The notes under the pieces: model-generated
What the model was told of the DNA's origin: nothing
Database searches by the model: none
The model's input: only the letters and a program-made list of their open reading frames with translations
Translations under genes and position numbers: made by a program
Assembly: GCA_021769555.1 (NCBI GenBank)
Contig: JAETSR010000006.1
Span: forward strand, 62,001 to 126,000
Direction: 5' to 3'
From: Clostridiaceae bacterium
GTDB lineage: Bacteria > Bacillota > Clostridia > Oscillospirales > Acutalibacteraceae
Length of the DNA stretch: 64,000 nt
Shown: one piece after another, positions 1 to 8,640 of the stretch
Position numbering within the stretch: position 1 is the stretch's first letter
Layout: every line of letters begins with the position of its first letter

Positions 1-405
1 CCTGTAGTCTATGTTGGAGACTGTATCACAGTTGGAGATGAGCACATACTCCTCTTTGGAATTTCTTAAAAAGCGGTGAATGGACGCAAGGCTGGAAATG
101 AGGCCGTCGGTACGGCTTATCTCCGCGCCGAAGGGGGGCAGCAGGTACAACCCCTCACGCTTGCGCGAAAGGTTCCAGGCCTTGCCTGAGCCCAGGTGGT
201 CCATCAGGGACTGGTAGTTCTGCTCGGTGATAACGCCCACCTTGTTTACCCCGGAGTTCACCAGGTTGGAAAGGGCGAAATCCACCAGCCTGTAGCGGCC
301 GCCGTAGGGTATGGAGGCCATCACCCGGTTCTCCGTCAGTTCTCTTACACGCTCCTCATGCACATACGCAAAGAGGATGCCGATAACTTCATTGCCGCGC
401 ATCAT
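1..405 (-). CDS. glgD: GlgD, ADP-glucose pyrophosphorylase-like subunit (partial, C-terminus off the left edge)
   Basis: The first 135 codons of a GlgD protein are present; the rest lies beyond base 1. The N-terminus reads MMRGNEVIGILFAYVHEE and continues with the nucleotidyltransferase fold motif SIPYGGRYRLVDFALSN. It lacks the GGQGSRL nucleotide loop that its neighbour GlgC has. Known: in Firmicutes GlgD is a poorly active or regulatory partner that stimulates GlgC in a heterotetramer. Two adjacent ATG codons (405 and 402) are possible starts, with AGGGAG upstream. The gene lies 46 bases downstream of glgC, so co-transcription is likely. Confidence 0.9.
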   Translation of the reverse strand, partial: MMRGNEVIGILFAYVHEERVRELTENRVMASIPYGGRYRLVDFALSNLVNSGVNKVGVITEQNYQSLMDHLGSGKAWNLSRKREGLYLLPPFGAEISRTDGLISSLASIHRFLRNSKEEYVLISNCDTVSNIDYR

Positions 406-451
406 ATGGACCATCTCCCTTTCGTTTCAGTCATAGTATTCAGCAGTTTAC

Positions 452-1663
452 TCATTTAGCGGCCTCCTCAGCGTCCAGCATTTCCTTGGGGGCTACGCTG
501 CCGCCGGGGGGCACCTTGCAGCCGGGGCCGACTACCGCCACGCCCCACTCGTCCTTATTCTCCACGTCCTCGGGCTTCTGGCCCACCACAGCGCCCGCGC
601 CTACGACGGCGTCCTCGGCGACTATGGCGTACTGTACCCTCGCGCCCTCCTCAATGCGGGCGCCGGGCATGATGATGGAGGAATGGACCTCAGCGCCGGG
701 GGCAACGTACACCCCCGCGAAGAGCACTGAGAACTCCAAATCGCCGTACACATTGCAACCCTCGGCAACGGTAGAGTTCTGCACATGGGCTCCCTTGGCT
801 ATGTAGTGGGGGGGCATGACCGGGTTGCGGCTGTAGATACGCCAGTCGGGGTCGGAGAGGTCCAGGGGCACGTTGGGGTCCAGGATGTCCATATTGGACT
901 CCCAGAGGCTGTCTATGGTGCCAACGTCCTTCCAGTAGCCGTTGAAGCGGTAGGCGTACATGCGCTCGCCGGCGTTCAGCATGGCGGGCAGCACGTTCTT
1001 ACCGAAGTCGTTGGAGCTCTTTGGGTCCTCCTCGTCGGCTAAGAGGAACTTTCTAAGCTTCTCCCAGCTGAACACATATATGCCCATGTTGGCAAGGTCG
1101 TTCTTGGGCTTCTTGGGCTTCTCGTCGAACTCGTAGATGGAGTCGTCCTCATTGGTGTTCAGAATGCCGAAGCGGCTGGCCTCTGCCATGGGCACCTGCT
1201 GCACGGCAATGGTGACGGCGGCCTCCTTCTCCTTGTGGAAGGCTATCATCTTGGAGTAGTCCATCTTATAGATATGGTCCCCGGAGAGCACCAGCACGTA
1301 GTCGGGGTTATAGCGGTCGATAAAGGGGATGTTCTGGGTGATGGCGTTGGCCGTGCCCTTGTACCAGTCGGTCTTCTTGCGCTTCTCATAGGGCGAGAGC
1401 ACGTGCACGCCGCCGTTCATGCTGTCCAGGTCCCAGGGCTGGCCGGAGCCGATGTACTCGTTGAGCTCCAGGGGCTGGTACTGGGTGAGCACGCCCACTG
1501 TCTCTACACCGGAATTGACACAGTTGGAGAGGGGAAAATCTATAATGCGGTACTTCCCCCCGAAGGGCACGGCGGGCTTTGCGATGTCCTTTGTGAGCAC
1601 ACCCAGCCTGCTGCCCTGGCCGCCCGCAAGCAGCATGGCTACGACCTCTTGTTTGGGTAACAT
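452..1663 (-). CDS. glgC: Glucose-1-phosphate adenylyltransferase, catalytic subunit
   Basis: This 403-residue protein makes ADP-glucose from ATP and glucose-1-phosphate for glycogen synthesis. The nucleotide loop [14 protein letters not shown] (about residues 11-24), the motif [19 protein letters not shown], a GDH metal site and the YWKDVGT segment are all present, followed by a C-terminal left-handed beta-helix region. Length matches bacterial GlgC. The start is fixed by AGGAGG eight bases upstream of the ATG. It sits between glgB and glgD in a minus-strand glg operon. No glycogen synthase (glgA) is visible in the window, so it must lie beyond the left edge or elsewhere. Confidence 0.96.
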   Translation of the reverse strand: MLPKQEVVAMLLAGGQGSRLGVLTKDIAKPAVPFGGKYRIIDFPLSNCVNSGVETVGVLTQYQPLELNEYIGSGQPWDLDSMNGGVHVLSPYEKRKKTDWYKGTANAITQNIPFIDRYNPDYVLVLSGDHIYKMDYSKMIAFHKEKEAAVTIAVQQVPMAEASRFGILNTNEDDSIYEFDEKPKKPKNDLANMGIYVFSWEKLRKFLLADEEDPKSSNDFGKNVLPAMLNAGERMYAYRFNGYWKDVGTIDSLWESNMDILDPNVPLDLSDPDWRIYSRNPVMPPHYIAKGAHVQNSTVAEGCNVYGDLEFSVLFAGVYVAPGAEVHSSIIMPGARIEEGARVQYAIVAEDAVVGAGAVVGQKPEDVENKDEWGVAVVGPGCKVPPGGSVAPKEMLDAEEAAK

Positions 1664-1741
1664 TGTTCGTCCTCCTGTATAATCATATTTATATATCTCA
1701 AAAGCCTCCGCGATGGGAAACGGCGCTTTCCTGCCGAAAAA

Positions 1742-3784
1742 TCAGGCGCTGGCCGAGGCCGCGTGCCTGCCGGTCTCTGTGACTATCACCGGCTCGGGCT
1801 TCTCCTTCTTCACTTCCTTGGGCTTAGGCTTCACACCAGGCTTTGTGCACTCCAGGAAGAAGACGGTGTTTGCGGGCAGCGTCAGCTCGACGCACTGCTC
1901 ACATCCGTGCATGGGCTCGTCTATGGTCTGGATATTTTTGCCGTTGGTGACGCCGCCGCCGCCGAAGGAGCTGTCGTCTGAGGTAAACACCTCGCTCCAG
2001 GTGCCCCACTGGGGAATGCCTATCTTGTAGTGCTCCCGCTGGACAGGCACGAAGTTGCACACGCACACAAGCTCCTTGCCCTCCTTGGACTTGCGCCTGA
2101 AGGCGATGACGCTCTGGGTGTAGTCGTCGTTAGAAATCCACTCGAAGCCTTCCCAGGAGAAGTCAACCTCCCAGAGCTCGGGGCGGCTGAGGTAGAAGTG
2201 GTTCACAGCCTTGAAGAAGTTCTGGGCGTCCTTATGCTCCTTGTACTGCAAAAGATACCACTCAAGCTCCTTCTCGTAGTTCCACTCGTCCTTCTGGGCG
2301 AACTCAGTGCCCATAAACTGCAGCTTTTTGCCGGGATGGCCCATCATATAGGTGACAAAGCACCTCATGCCCGCGGCCTTCTGTTCATCGGTGCCGGGCA
2401 TTTTGTTTATCAGCGAACCCTTGCCGTAGACCACCTCGTCGTGGGAAATGGGCAGAATAAAATTCTCGGAGAAGGCGTAGAAGAAGGAGAAGGTGAGGCT
2501 GTTATGGTTTCCGCTCCTAAATAAGGGGTCCATTGACATGTACCGGAGCATGTCGTTCATCCAGCCCATGTTCCACTTATAGTTGAAGCCAAGGCCGCCC
2601 ATGAAGGTGGGCTTGGAGACCATGGGCCAGGAGGTGCTCTCCTCGGCTATCATCATGGGGTCCAGGACCTCGGAGAAGGCCGCCTCGTTGAGGGCCTGCA
2701 AGAAGGCCACAGCCTCAAGGTTCTCCTTGCCGCCGTCCTTATTGGGTACCCACTCCCCATCCCGGCGGTTATAGTCCAGGTACAGCATGGAGGCCACCGC
2801 GTCCACTCTCAGGCCGTCCACATGGTATTCTTTAAGCCAAAATACCGCGCTGGACACTAAGAAGCTTATGACCTCGGGCTTGCCGTAGTCGAAGACCAGC
2901 GTGCCCCACTCCTTATGCTCGCCCTTTCTCGGGTCTTCATACTCATAGCAGGGGGTGCCGTCGAACTTGGCGAGGCCCGCCGCGTCCCTGGGGAAATGGG
3001 CCGGGACCCAGTCCATGATAACGCCTATGCCCGCCTGATGGCAGCGGTCCACAAAGCGCATGAAATCCTTGGGCTGGCCGTAGCGGGAGGTTGGGGCAAA
3101 GTAGCCCATCACCTGGTAGCCCCAGGAGCCGTCGTAGGGGTACTCAGTCAGGGGCATAAACTCGATATGAGTGAAGCCCATCTCCTTAACATAGGGTATC
3201 AGCTCATCCCCCAGCTTATCATAGGAGAACACAGAGCCGTCGGCGTATTTGCGCCAGGAGCCCGCGTGCATCTCGTATATGTTCACCGGCAGATTATAGT
3301 GCTTGTCTTTCTCCTTTTTCTTCTGCCAGGCGGAATCCTCCCAGGCGTAGCCCTCAAGCTCATACCAGCGGGAGGCCGTGCCGGGCCGGGTCTCGGTGTG
3401 CCAGGCGAAGGGGTCGGCCTTATAGGTGTCCTCGCCGGAGGCCGTCTTGATATAGAACTTGTACATCTCATAGGGCTGAAACTCAAAATCAGTATAGCAC
3501 TCCCAGACGCTGTCGTCCACCTTCTTCATGGGGTACTTGGCGCTGTCCCAGTTGCAGAAATTGCCAACCAGGGACACAGCCCGGGCCTTGGGGGCCCAGA
3601 CCCTTGCCACCATGCACTTTTTCCCGTTATGGGTGGCCTTATGTACGCCCAGATACTCATATAGGCGCCGGTTCTTGCCGCTGTGGAACAAAAACAGAGG
3701 CACCTGTGCCGGGTCGTCCTTCTGCTGTGCGTCAGCAGGGACCTTCTTCCCGCCGGTCAGTTCAGTATTCATAGCCGCAATCAC
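1742..3784 (-). CDS. glgB: 1,4-alpha-glucan branching enzyme
   Basis: This 680-residue GH13 enzyme introduces alpha-1,6 branches into glycogen. An N-terminal CBM48-like region (about 40-130) precedes the catalytic barrel. The family signatures are intact: HVDGLRVDAV (nucleophile Asp328), MIAEES (acid/base Glu381) and ISHDE (Asp449). The C-terminus has an extra charged tail rich in Lys, Glu and Pro. The start is uncertain: a GTG at 3784 lies only 2 bases after AGGA and an ATG at 3772 lies 14 bases after it. It is the first gene of the glgB-glgC-glgD series, with a promoter at 3872-3899. Confidence 0.95.
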   Translation of the reverse strand: MIAAMNTELTGGKKVPADAQQKDDPAQVPLFLFHSGKNRRLYEYLGVHKATHNGKKCMVARVWAPKARAVSLVGNFCNWDSAKYPMKKVDDSVWECYTDFEFQPYEMYKFYIKTASGEDTYKADPFAWHTETRPGTASRWYELEGYAWEDSAWQKKKEKDKHYNLPVNIYEMHAGSWRKYADGSVFSYDKLGDELIPYVKEMGFTHIEFMPLTEYPYDGSWGYQVMGYFAPTSRYGQPKDFMRFVDRCHQAGIGVIMDWVPAHFPRDAAGLAKFDGTPCYEYEDPRKGEHKEWGTLVFDYGKPEVISFLVSSAVFWLKEYHVDGLRVDAVASMLYLDYNRRDGEWVPNKDGGKENLEAVAFLQALNEAAFSEVLDPMMIAEESTSWPMVSKPTFMGGLGFNYKWNMGWMNDMLRYMSMDPLFRSGNHNSLTFSFFYAFSENFILPISHDEVVYGKGSLINKMPGTDEQKAAGMRCFVTYMMGHPGKKLQFMGTEFAQKDEWNYEKELEWYLLQYKEHKDAQNFFKAVNHFYLSRPELWEVDFSWEGFEWISNDDYTQSVIAFRRKSKEGKELVCVCNFVPVQREHYKIGIPQWGTWSEVFTSDDSSFGGGGVTNGKNIQTIDEPMHGCEQCVELTLPANTVFFLECTKPGVKPKPKEVKKEKPEPVIVTETGRHAASASA

Positions 3785-3871
3785 GTTCCTTTCTTTTGAC
3801 CGAAAGCAGTCATGCGGGCAAAAATGCCGCCATACAGCCGGTCATACTAAAGGGTAGATTTCCCTGTTCTT

Positions 3872-3899
3872 ATAATACCATATCTAAAAAAAATTTCAA
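3872..3899 (-). promoter_or_regulatory. Sigma-70-type promoter for the glg operon
   Basis: On the minus strand TTGAAA is followed by a 16-base spacer and TATTAT. TG lies one base before the -10, giving an extended -10. It is about 90 bases upstream of glgB. Inferred from consensus only. Confidence 0.6.
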
Positions 3900-3947
3900 G
3901 TGGTTTTTAGTTATTTTTTGGAAAGTTTGCGTCATAAAACCCTCAAC

Positions 3948-3965
3948 TTTGTAAAAGTTTACAAA
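3948..3965. promoter_or_regulatory. 18-bp inverted repeat upstream of the glg promoter
   Basis: The arms TTTGTAAA and TTTACAAA are perfect complements around a 2-base centre. The repeat lies about 50 bases upstream of the glg -35 and downstream of the nucleotidyltransferase terminator, so it is placed as an operator or activator site for the glg operon. The cognate regulator is unknown. Confidence 0.45.
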
Positions 3966-4003
3966 ATTCGACCGGGTTCTATGTGTAACTATTCCCCAGG
4001 CAT

Positions 4004-4033
4004 GAAAAAGCGCCGCTCAAATGAGCAGCGCCG
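4004..4033 (-). terminator. Rho-independent terminator of the envelope operon
   Basis: In minus orientation a GGCGCTGCTC stem pairs with GAGCGGCGC across an ATTT loop and is followed by five T. It lies just downstream of the nucleotidyltransferase stop codon at 4052. Confidence 0.85.
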
Positions 4034-4051
4034 GCGAACTATATTATCTGC

Positions 4052-4984
4052 TTATCCCCAAAGTGGGGTGGGATATTCTCCCTTTTCTGTAAGTTCCCCT
4101 AGAGCGTCCACCACGGACTGCTTATCCACCCTATAGGTCACTCCATACCATTTGCCTTTGGTCTCAAGCACCCTTACCTTTGCCCTGCCCTGCTGTAGCA
4201 TGGCGTTTACGGCGAAGGGCAGGTAGAACTCACCCTTCAGCGGGTTCTTCGGAAGGTCCTCCTTAAAGAAGCGGGCGTACTCCTCCTCAAGGGACTTAGT
4301 GAAGCCCGGGGTGAAGCCCCAGAACTGCATGGAAACCGGGGTCTCGGGGGGGAGCTCTGTCCAGGTCTCGCCGTCGTCCTCGCTGTAGCCGATGAAGCCT
4401 TCCGGAGTGCGGCCGATTTTGGTGCGCTCCACCACCTGGGTGAGCATACCGCCCTCGGTAGCGCATACCCCTCTGGCGACATAGCCGTTCTCGGAGATGG
4501 TATTTTTAACCTGGTAGCCCACCATGCACAAATCCAGAACAGGGCTCTCGAGGTCAGCTGATTTCAGGAATTGATACAGCTTCTCGTATGCCTCCCGGCC
4601 GTAGAAATCGTCGGCGTTTATAACGGCATAGGGCGCGTTCCCGCAGAGCCTTGCCCCGCAAAGAGCCGCGTGGCCGGTGCCCCAGGGTTTTTCCCGGCCC
4701 TCGGGGATGTCACAGCCATTGGGTATGTCGTCAAGCTCCTGAAAGGCGTAGTCTATCTGCATGTACTTTTCGATGGGGGCGGCTATCTCCTTCTTGAAAT
4801 CCTCAAGCATACCCCGCTTAATAACGCACACTACCTTTCTGAACCCCGCCTTATACGCGTCGTACATGGAGAAGTCGATTATCCTCTCCCCGCATGGGCC
4901 CACCGGGTCCACCTGCTTGAGCCCCCCGCCGCCGTAGCGGCTGCCAAGGCCGGCGGCCATTATGACCAGTACAGGTTCACTCAT
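4052..4984 (-). CDS. Sugar-phosphate nucleotidyltransferase (GalU/RfbA-like fold)
   Basis: This 310-residue protein starts MSEPVLVIMAAGLGSRYGG, a variant of the pyrophosphorylase loop, followed by LKQVDPVGPCGERIIDFSMYDA. INADDFYG is the metal-binding Asp pair. The family joins an NTP to a sugar-1-phosphate. It is not a classical GalU (no LPATKAMPKEM motif), so the nucleotide and sugar cannot be named. It is the last gene of an operon with two LCP ligases and a GtrA protein. That context suggests it supplies an activated sugar for a wall or teichoic-acid-like polymer. A clear AAGGAGG site precedes the start, 18 bases after the LCP gene. Confidence 0.8.
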   Translation of the reverse strand: MSEPVLVIMAAGLGSRYGGGGLKQVDPVGPCGERIIDFSMYDAYKAGFRKVVCVIKRGMLEDFKKEIAAPIEKYMQIDYAFQELDDIPNGCDIPEGREKPWGTGHAALCGARLCGNAPYAVINADDFYGREAYEKLYQFLKSADLESPVLDLCMVGYQVKNTISENGYVARGVCATEGGMLTQVVERTKIGRTPEGFIGYSEDDGETWTELPPETPVSMQFWGFTPGFTKSLEEEYARFFKEDLPKNPLKGEFYLPFAVNAMLQQGRAKVRVLETKGKWYGVTYRVDKQSVVDALGELTEKGEYPTPLWG

Positions 4985-5002
4985 ATGTTGTCCTCCTTTT
5001 AG

Positions 5003-6226
5003 TTAATCGCCGTAAATAAACTTATGCAGGTGCTCCCGCATCAGCTCCTCATCGAAGCCGATAACGTCCTGCCCCGCCTCGTTTTCGGCGTTGTAAATCC
5101 CCTCATCTTCACTGGGGAAGGTCATGCTCTCAATCTCGATGTGCTCGATTGCAAAGGGCGCCAGCTTTACCATATCCATGAAACCCAGCGATGTCTCACA
5201 GTGGGGCACGACGCCGTGGACTATGGAGGGCCAGGCGAATACCGTGCGCTGCTTTGCCCGCTGCAGCAGGCCTTTAAGCACATCATGCTGGCGGCTGGTG
5301 CGCTGGCCGTCCCCGCCGATGTACCTTATGCGGGAGTAGGCAACTGCCTGCGCTCCGTTGAGCAGATAACTGCCGCCGACGAACTCCCCGTCTATCATAT
5401 TATGCGTGCCGTCGGTGGCGGTGAAGTAGTCGTCATGCTTTATGGGGGCTTTGGAGCCCTCCTTCTCGGCCTCGCGGCTGAGATTAAAAAGGTTGCGGTT
5501 CACCTCAAGCATTTCCTCGCCTGTAAGCTCAAGCTCAACGCCCCCGAAGGCGTCCACTATCTCGGTCATGTCGTAAAAATTCACGGTAACATAGTCTGTG
5601 ATGTCCAGGTGGAAATTCTGGTTCAATGTGCGCACGGCGAGCTCAGGGCCGCCGTAGGCATAGGCATGGGTGAGCTTTTCGTAGCCGTAGCCCTCGATAT
5701 ACACATTGCTGTCCCGCATAAACGAGGCCATCTTCAGCTTATGGCTGCGGCTGTCTATGCTCAGCACCATAACCGCGTCCGAGCGGCCTATATTCTCCCC
5801 GTCCCGGCTGTCAACGCCGAACATGGCGATATTCTTTACCCCGGCCTGTCCCGCCGACACAGCCAGGTCCCCTTCAAGGTCCGTCACCTTCAGGCCTGAG
5901 AACATATAGATGAACAGCCCCACCCCGCCTATCACCAGCAGGAACAGCGCCCAGGCTATGAGCGCCCCCGTCTTTATCCGGCGCTTTGGTTTTGGAGTGG
6001 GCCTCCCTCTTCGGGGAGGCTCCCTTCTCTGGGGAACCTGCTTCGCCCGCTTTACGGCGGCCCGGTCCAGCCTGCGGCGGGACTCGGAGGAATAGCTGGA
6101 TACATCCTCGAACTGCCTGTTTTCGTCATAGTAGTAATTGTCGTGAAGGGCCTCGCGCTTTGGCCTCTCCCTGCCCCTGGGGGCGGCATGGCGGCCTGCA
6201 GGCCTGTTATCTCTTTTCTGTCCCAT
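5003..6226 (-). CDS. LytR-CpsA-Psr (LCP) family cell-wall polymer ligase
   Basis: The 407-residue protein has a long basic cytoplasmic tail rich in Arg, Lys and Pro (1-85), one membrane helix (about 86-108) and an extracellular LCP domain. LCP landmarks are NIAMFGVDSRDGENIGRSDAVMVLS, the SFMRDSNV segment and GAQAVAYSRIRYIGGDGQRTSRQ. Known: LCP enzymes transfer lipid-linked anionic polymers or capsules to peptidoglycan. It is the third gene of the GtrA - LCP - LCP - nucleotidyltransferase operon, 28 bases after its paralogue. Its tail carries FEDVSSYS, a motif shared with the paralogue. Confidence 0.92.
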   Translation of the reverse strand: MGQKRDNRPAGRHAAPRGRERPKREALHDNYYYDENRQFEDVSSYSSESRRRLDRAAVKRAKQVPQRREPPRRGRPTPKPKRRIKTGALIAWALFLLVIGGVGLFIYMFSGLKVTDLEGDLAVSAGQAGVKNIAMFGVDSRDGENIGRSDAVMVLSIDSRSHKLKMASFMRDSNVYIEGYGYEKLTHAYAYGGPELAVRTLNQNFHLDITDYVTVNFYDMTEIVDAFGGVELELTGEEMLEVNRNLFNLSREAEKEGSKAPIKHDDYFTATDGTHNMIDGEFVGGSYLLNGAQAVAYSRIRYIGGDGQRTSRQHDVLKGLLQRAKQRTVFAWPSIVHGVVPHCETSLGFMDMVKLAPFAIEHIEIESMTFPSEDEGIYNAENEAGQDVIGFDEELMREHLHKFIYGD

Positions 6227-6254
6227 TCATCATTTCCCTATAGTTAAATTTTGG

Positions 6255-7436
6255 CTATTTCTTTGAGCTTGCCACTATGTCCTTGTACTCCTCCCAATAG
6301 GGCGAGCCCTCCTCAAACATGAAGGCGCTCATGCGCTTGGCGGCGTTCTCAAGGTCATAGACCAGGTCGTATTTGATGTCCTGCAGGTCCGTCTCGGCGT
6401 CGGGGTCCGGGACGGATATTCGCTCCACCTTCAAATCCGTGGCGAGTATTGGGAGCATTCCGATGATGTCGTCAATAGAGAGGCTTGTGTCAATGTATGG
6501 CGCGAGCTTCTTCACCAGATTGGGGTACTCGGCCACGCCGAAGGTCTTCACCCGGCCAATTAAAGCCGTGAGCACCTTCTGCTGACGCTCCACCCGGCCG
6601 AAGTCGCTGCCGATATTTCTGATGCGCCCGTAGGACACGGCCTGGTTGCCGTTGAGGAGGTAGGTGTCCACGTCGCCGGTGGCGTACATGAAGTCGCTGT
6701 CTACCACCTGGGGGTAGTTTGTATTTTCAATTCCATTATAGTAGTCCTTGTTTTTCTGGTCTTCAACCTCCCAGATAAGGTTGCGGAGATTTAGGTTTAT
6801 CTCGTCTACCTCATCGTAGGTAACCTCCATCTCAACGCCCCCGAAAGCATCCACGATAGCCGCCATGTTCACAAAGTTGATGGTGACGTAGTCCTCTATG
6901 CGCAGGCCGAAGTTCTGGTTCAAGGTGCGGATAGCCATCTCCGGGCCGCCCCAGGAGTAGGAAGCGTTTATCTTAGTGTCAACGTCATAGTAGGAGCCGC
7001 CGTAGCCCTCGCCCTCGATGTGCACAAGGCTGTCACGGAGGACAGAGGTCATCTTGATGGTGTCGTGCTTATTGTCCACGGTGAGTATCATGGTAACGTC
7101 CGAGAGGCCCCGAAACTCGCTGTTTCTTGAGTCCACGCCGAACATGGCGATATTCACTATGCTGTCGTCGTCATTGGCGTAGTCTACTACGGCGTTCTCC
7201 TTGTCGATTCCAAGCAGCGCCGGGTCCTTGGTGATGGTGGTGGTGCTAAGTTCGCTGATAACATCCATGGATATGTATATCAGCGCCGAGCCGAAGAGTA
7301 TCATCACAACGCACAGAAAACACGCCACGCATTGAAGCGCCAGCCTTACCCGGCGGCCCTTGCGCCTCTTCCTGCCCTCGCCGCCGGAATAGCTGGAAAC
7401 ATCCTGAAACGTCTGCTTACTTTTTCTATTTGCCAT
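6255..7436 (-). CDS. LytR-CpsA-Psr (LCP) family cell-wall polymer ligase
   Basis: A second LCP protein (393 residues) with a shorter basic tail (1-30), a membrane helix (about 31-55) and an extracellular catalytic domain. Signature segments are NIAMFGVDSRNSEFRGLSD, TSVLRDSLVHIEG and GNQAVSYGRIRNIGSDFGRVERQ, which keep the Asp and Arg residues used for pyrophosphate binding. The N-terminus carries FQDVSSYSGG. The start is supported by GGGGGAGG just upstream. The first 11 bases overlap the 3' end of the GtrA gene, which implies translational coupling. The two LCP genes probably arose by duplication. Confidence 0.92.
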   Translation of the reverse strand: MANRKSKQTFQDVSSYSGGEGRKRRKGRRVRLALQCVACFLCVVMILFGSALIYISMDVISELSTTTITKDPALLGIDKENAVVDYANDDDSIVNIAMFGVDSRNSEFRGLSDVTMILTVDNKHDTIKMTSVLRDSLVHIEGEGYGGSYYDVDTKINASYSWGGPEMAIRTLNQNFGLRIEDYVTINFVNMAAIVDAFGGVEMEVTYDEVDEINLNLRNLIWEVEDQKNKDYYNGIENTNYPQVVDSDFMYATGDVDTYLLNGNQAVSYGRIRNIGSDFGRVERQQKVLTALIGRVKTFGVAEYPNLVKKLAPYIDTSLSIDDIIGMLPILATDLKVERISVPDPDAETDLQDIKYDLVYDLENAAKRMSAFMFEEGSPYWEEYKDIVASSKK

Positions 7437-7866
7437 TAGGGTCCTCCCCCTTGCCCGACTGCCCCTGATTGCGGAACACGAAGAGCTTGCTGAAAATATA
7501 GTTTGCGATGATTACCAGCACGCTGGCAGTCACCTTTATGGCTTTATCGTTAATGTGAAGCATATCCACTCCCACAAACATGACTAGCATGTTAAGCAGA
7601 AGCGACGCGCCCCTGGCCCCGAAAAACTTCGCCATCTCCAGGGCCACCGCCCCCACCCCGTGCACCCTGCTCTCAAAGACAAAGCGCCGGTTGGTCACGT
7701 AGGCGAAGAGTATTGACAGGACCTGGGATAAAAACGCCGCCGTCATGTACGGCACGTGCAGAAGGTCTGTCATGAGCCAGTAGCCCACCCAGTCCACCAA
7801 GGTGGTGAGCCCTCCGAAAAACACGTACAGTATGAGCTCGCGGTACTTTTCAAAGAGTGTTCGCAA
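7426..7866 (-). CDS. GtrA-family membrane protein
   Basis: The chosen TTG start gives a 146-residue protein beginning MRTLFEKYRELILYVFFGGLTT, the usual GtrA N-terminus, with GGGGAGG eight bases upstream. A longer reading from a GTG at 7917 adds about 17 residues without a ribosome site. Four membrane helices are evident, with the family segment SQVLSILFAYVTNRRFVFES between helices 2 and 3. Known: GtrA proteins are linked to the flipping or transfer of undecaprenyl-linked sugars during polysaccharide or teichoic acid synthesis. It opens the LCP operon, which supports an envelope role. Confidence 0.85.
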   Translation of the reverse strand: MRTLFEKYRELILYVFFGGLTTLVDWVGYWLMTDLLHVPYMTAAFLSQVLSILFAYVTNRRFVFESRVHGVGAVALEMAKFFGARGASLLLNMLVMFVGVDMLHINDKAIKVTASVLVIIANYIFSKLFVFRNQGQSGKGEDPNGK

Positions 7867-7950
7867 ATACGCCGCCTCCCCGAAAACAGTATGCCCGGAA
7901 ATTGGCAGGAAAATCACGCGATAGCTTGTCCCCGCCGGATATACCGCTAT

Positions 7951-7979
7951 ATTATAACTCCTTTTCCAAAAAAAAGCAA
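7951..7979 (-). promoter_or_regulatory. Promoter of the GtrA-LCP operon
   Basis: Minus strand: TTGCTT, 17-base spacer, consensus TATAAT, about 80 bases upstream of the GtrA start. Confidence 0.7.
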
Positions 7980-7997
7980 GTATCCGTTTGGCACAAC

Positions 7998-8024
7998 AAA
8001 AACCGCCCGGGAAATTCCGGGCGG
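7998..8024 (-). terminator. Rho-independent terminator of the HD-domain gene
   Basis: CCGCCCGG and CCGGGCGG form an 8-bp stem around a short loop, followed in minus orientation by TTTTTG. It sits directly after the HD gene stop codon. Confidence 0.85.
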
Positions 8025-8031
8025 CAGCCCA

Positions 8032-8514
8032 CTATACCCTGCCTGCAAGCTTAGGATAGGGGCGCTTTCTCTTGAAAAATTCGTACACCGAGCAGCCTTT
8101 GTCCACAAGGGTCACCACCGCGCCCTCGCGGTACCTTGGGGGCCGGGGAGTCACAGGAAACATGTGGGTGCGGATTATGTCGGCCTCAATACCGGTGAGC
8201 TCCAGCTCTTTTGAGGCGTTGCGCCAGGCTATGTCAGGGTGGCGGGACCAGTGCTTTTTGTGGGCGGGGTCGCCGTCCTGGGCGTCGTAAAAGAAGTAGT
8301 CGTGGAAGAGGGCTCCCCTTGCCATATCGCGCATATGGAACCTTCCGCCCAATAGCGCCGCCAGACGGCAGCTATAGTATGCAACAGCCACGCTGTGCAG
8401 CAGACGGCAGGTGTTTCCGTGCTGAGGGTATCCGGCCATGCTCCCCAGGTTGGAGCCGCTGATTAGGTCGGTGTAATAACTCCAGAAAGCGTCGGAGTTC
8501 CAGTGTTTTGCCAT
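8032..8514 (-). CDS. HD-domain phosphohydrolase-like protein
   Basis: The 160-residue protein carries an HD metal-binding arrangement: His in RLLHSVAVAYY, then GALFHDYFFYD (HD pair) and a later HSRH/HTMF-type His with a C-terminal TLVDKGC Asp. Known: HD proteins are metal-dependent phosphohydrolases acting on nucleotides or signalling molecules. The substrate cannot be told from sequence. It forms a single-gene unit with its own promoter (8548-8576), AGGAGG ribosome site and terminator. Confidence 0.8.
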   Translation of the reverse strand: MAKHWNSDAFWSYYTDLISGSNLGSMAGYPQHGNTCRLLHSVAVAYYSCRLAALLGGRFHMRDMARGALFHDYFFYDAQDGDPAHKKHWSRHPDIAWRNASKELELTGIEADIIRTHMFPVTPRPPRYREGAVVTLVDKGCSVYEFFKRKRPYPKLAGRV

Positions 8515-8547
8515 TCATATGCCTCCTGATGTATGGTATATACACGT

Positions 8548-8576
8548 ATTATACATCATATTTGGGATAATTTCAA
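8548..8576 (-). promoter_or_regulatory. Promoter of the HD-domain gene
   Basis: Minus strand: TTGAAA, 17-base spacer, TATAAT, about 35 bases upstream of the ATG. Confidence 0.75.
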
Positions 8577-8607
8577 GGCGAAGTTTCTGGAAACGGGATA
8601 AAAATAC

Positions 8608-8640
8608 AAAAAGAAAAGTCCCCGGTAGCGACCCGGGGAC
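8608..8640 (-). terminator. Rho-independent terminator of the 570-nt RNA
   Basis: In minus orientation GTCCCCGG pairs with CCGGGGAC across a 7-base loop, followed by TTTTCTTTTT. No coding sequence ends here; the upstream region back to 9189 has no open frame of gene size. Confidence 0.9.

Noticed and set aside
785-3664. Long plus-strand open frames opposite glgC and glgB (up to 249 codons)
   Set aside because: They are antisense shadows of GC-rich coding sequence with no ribosome sites or domains.
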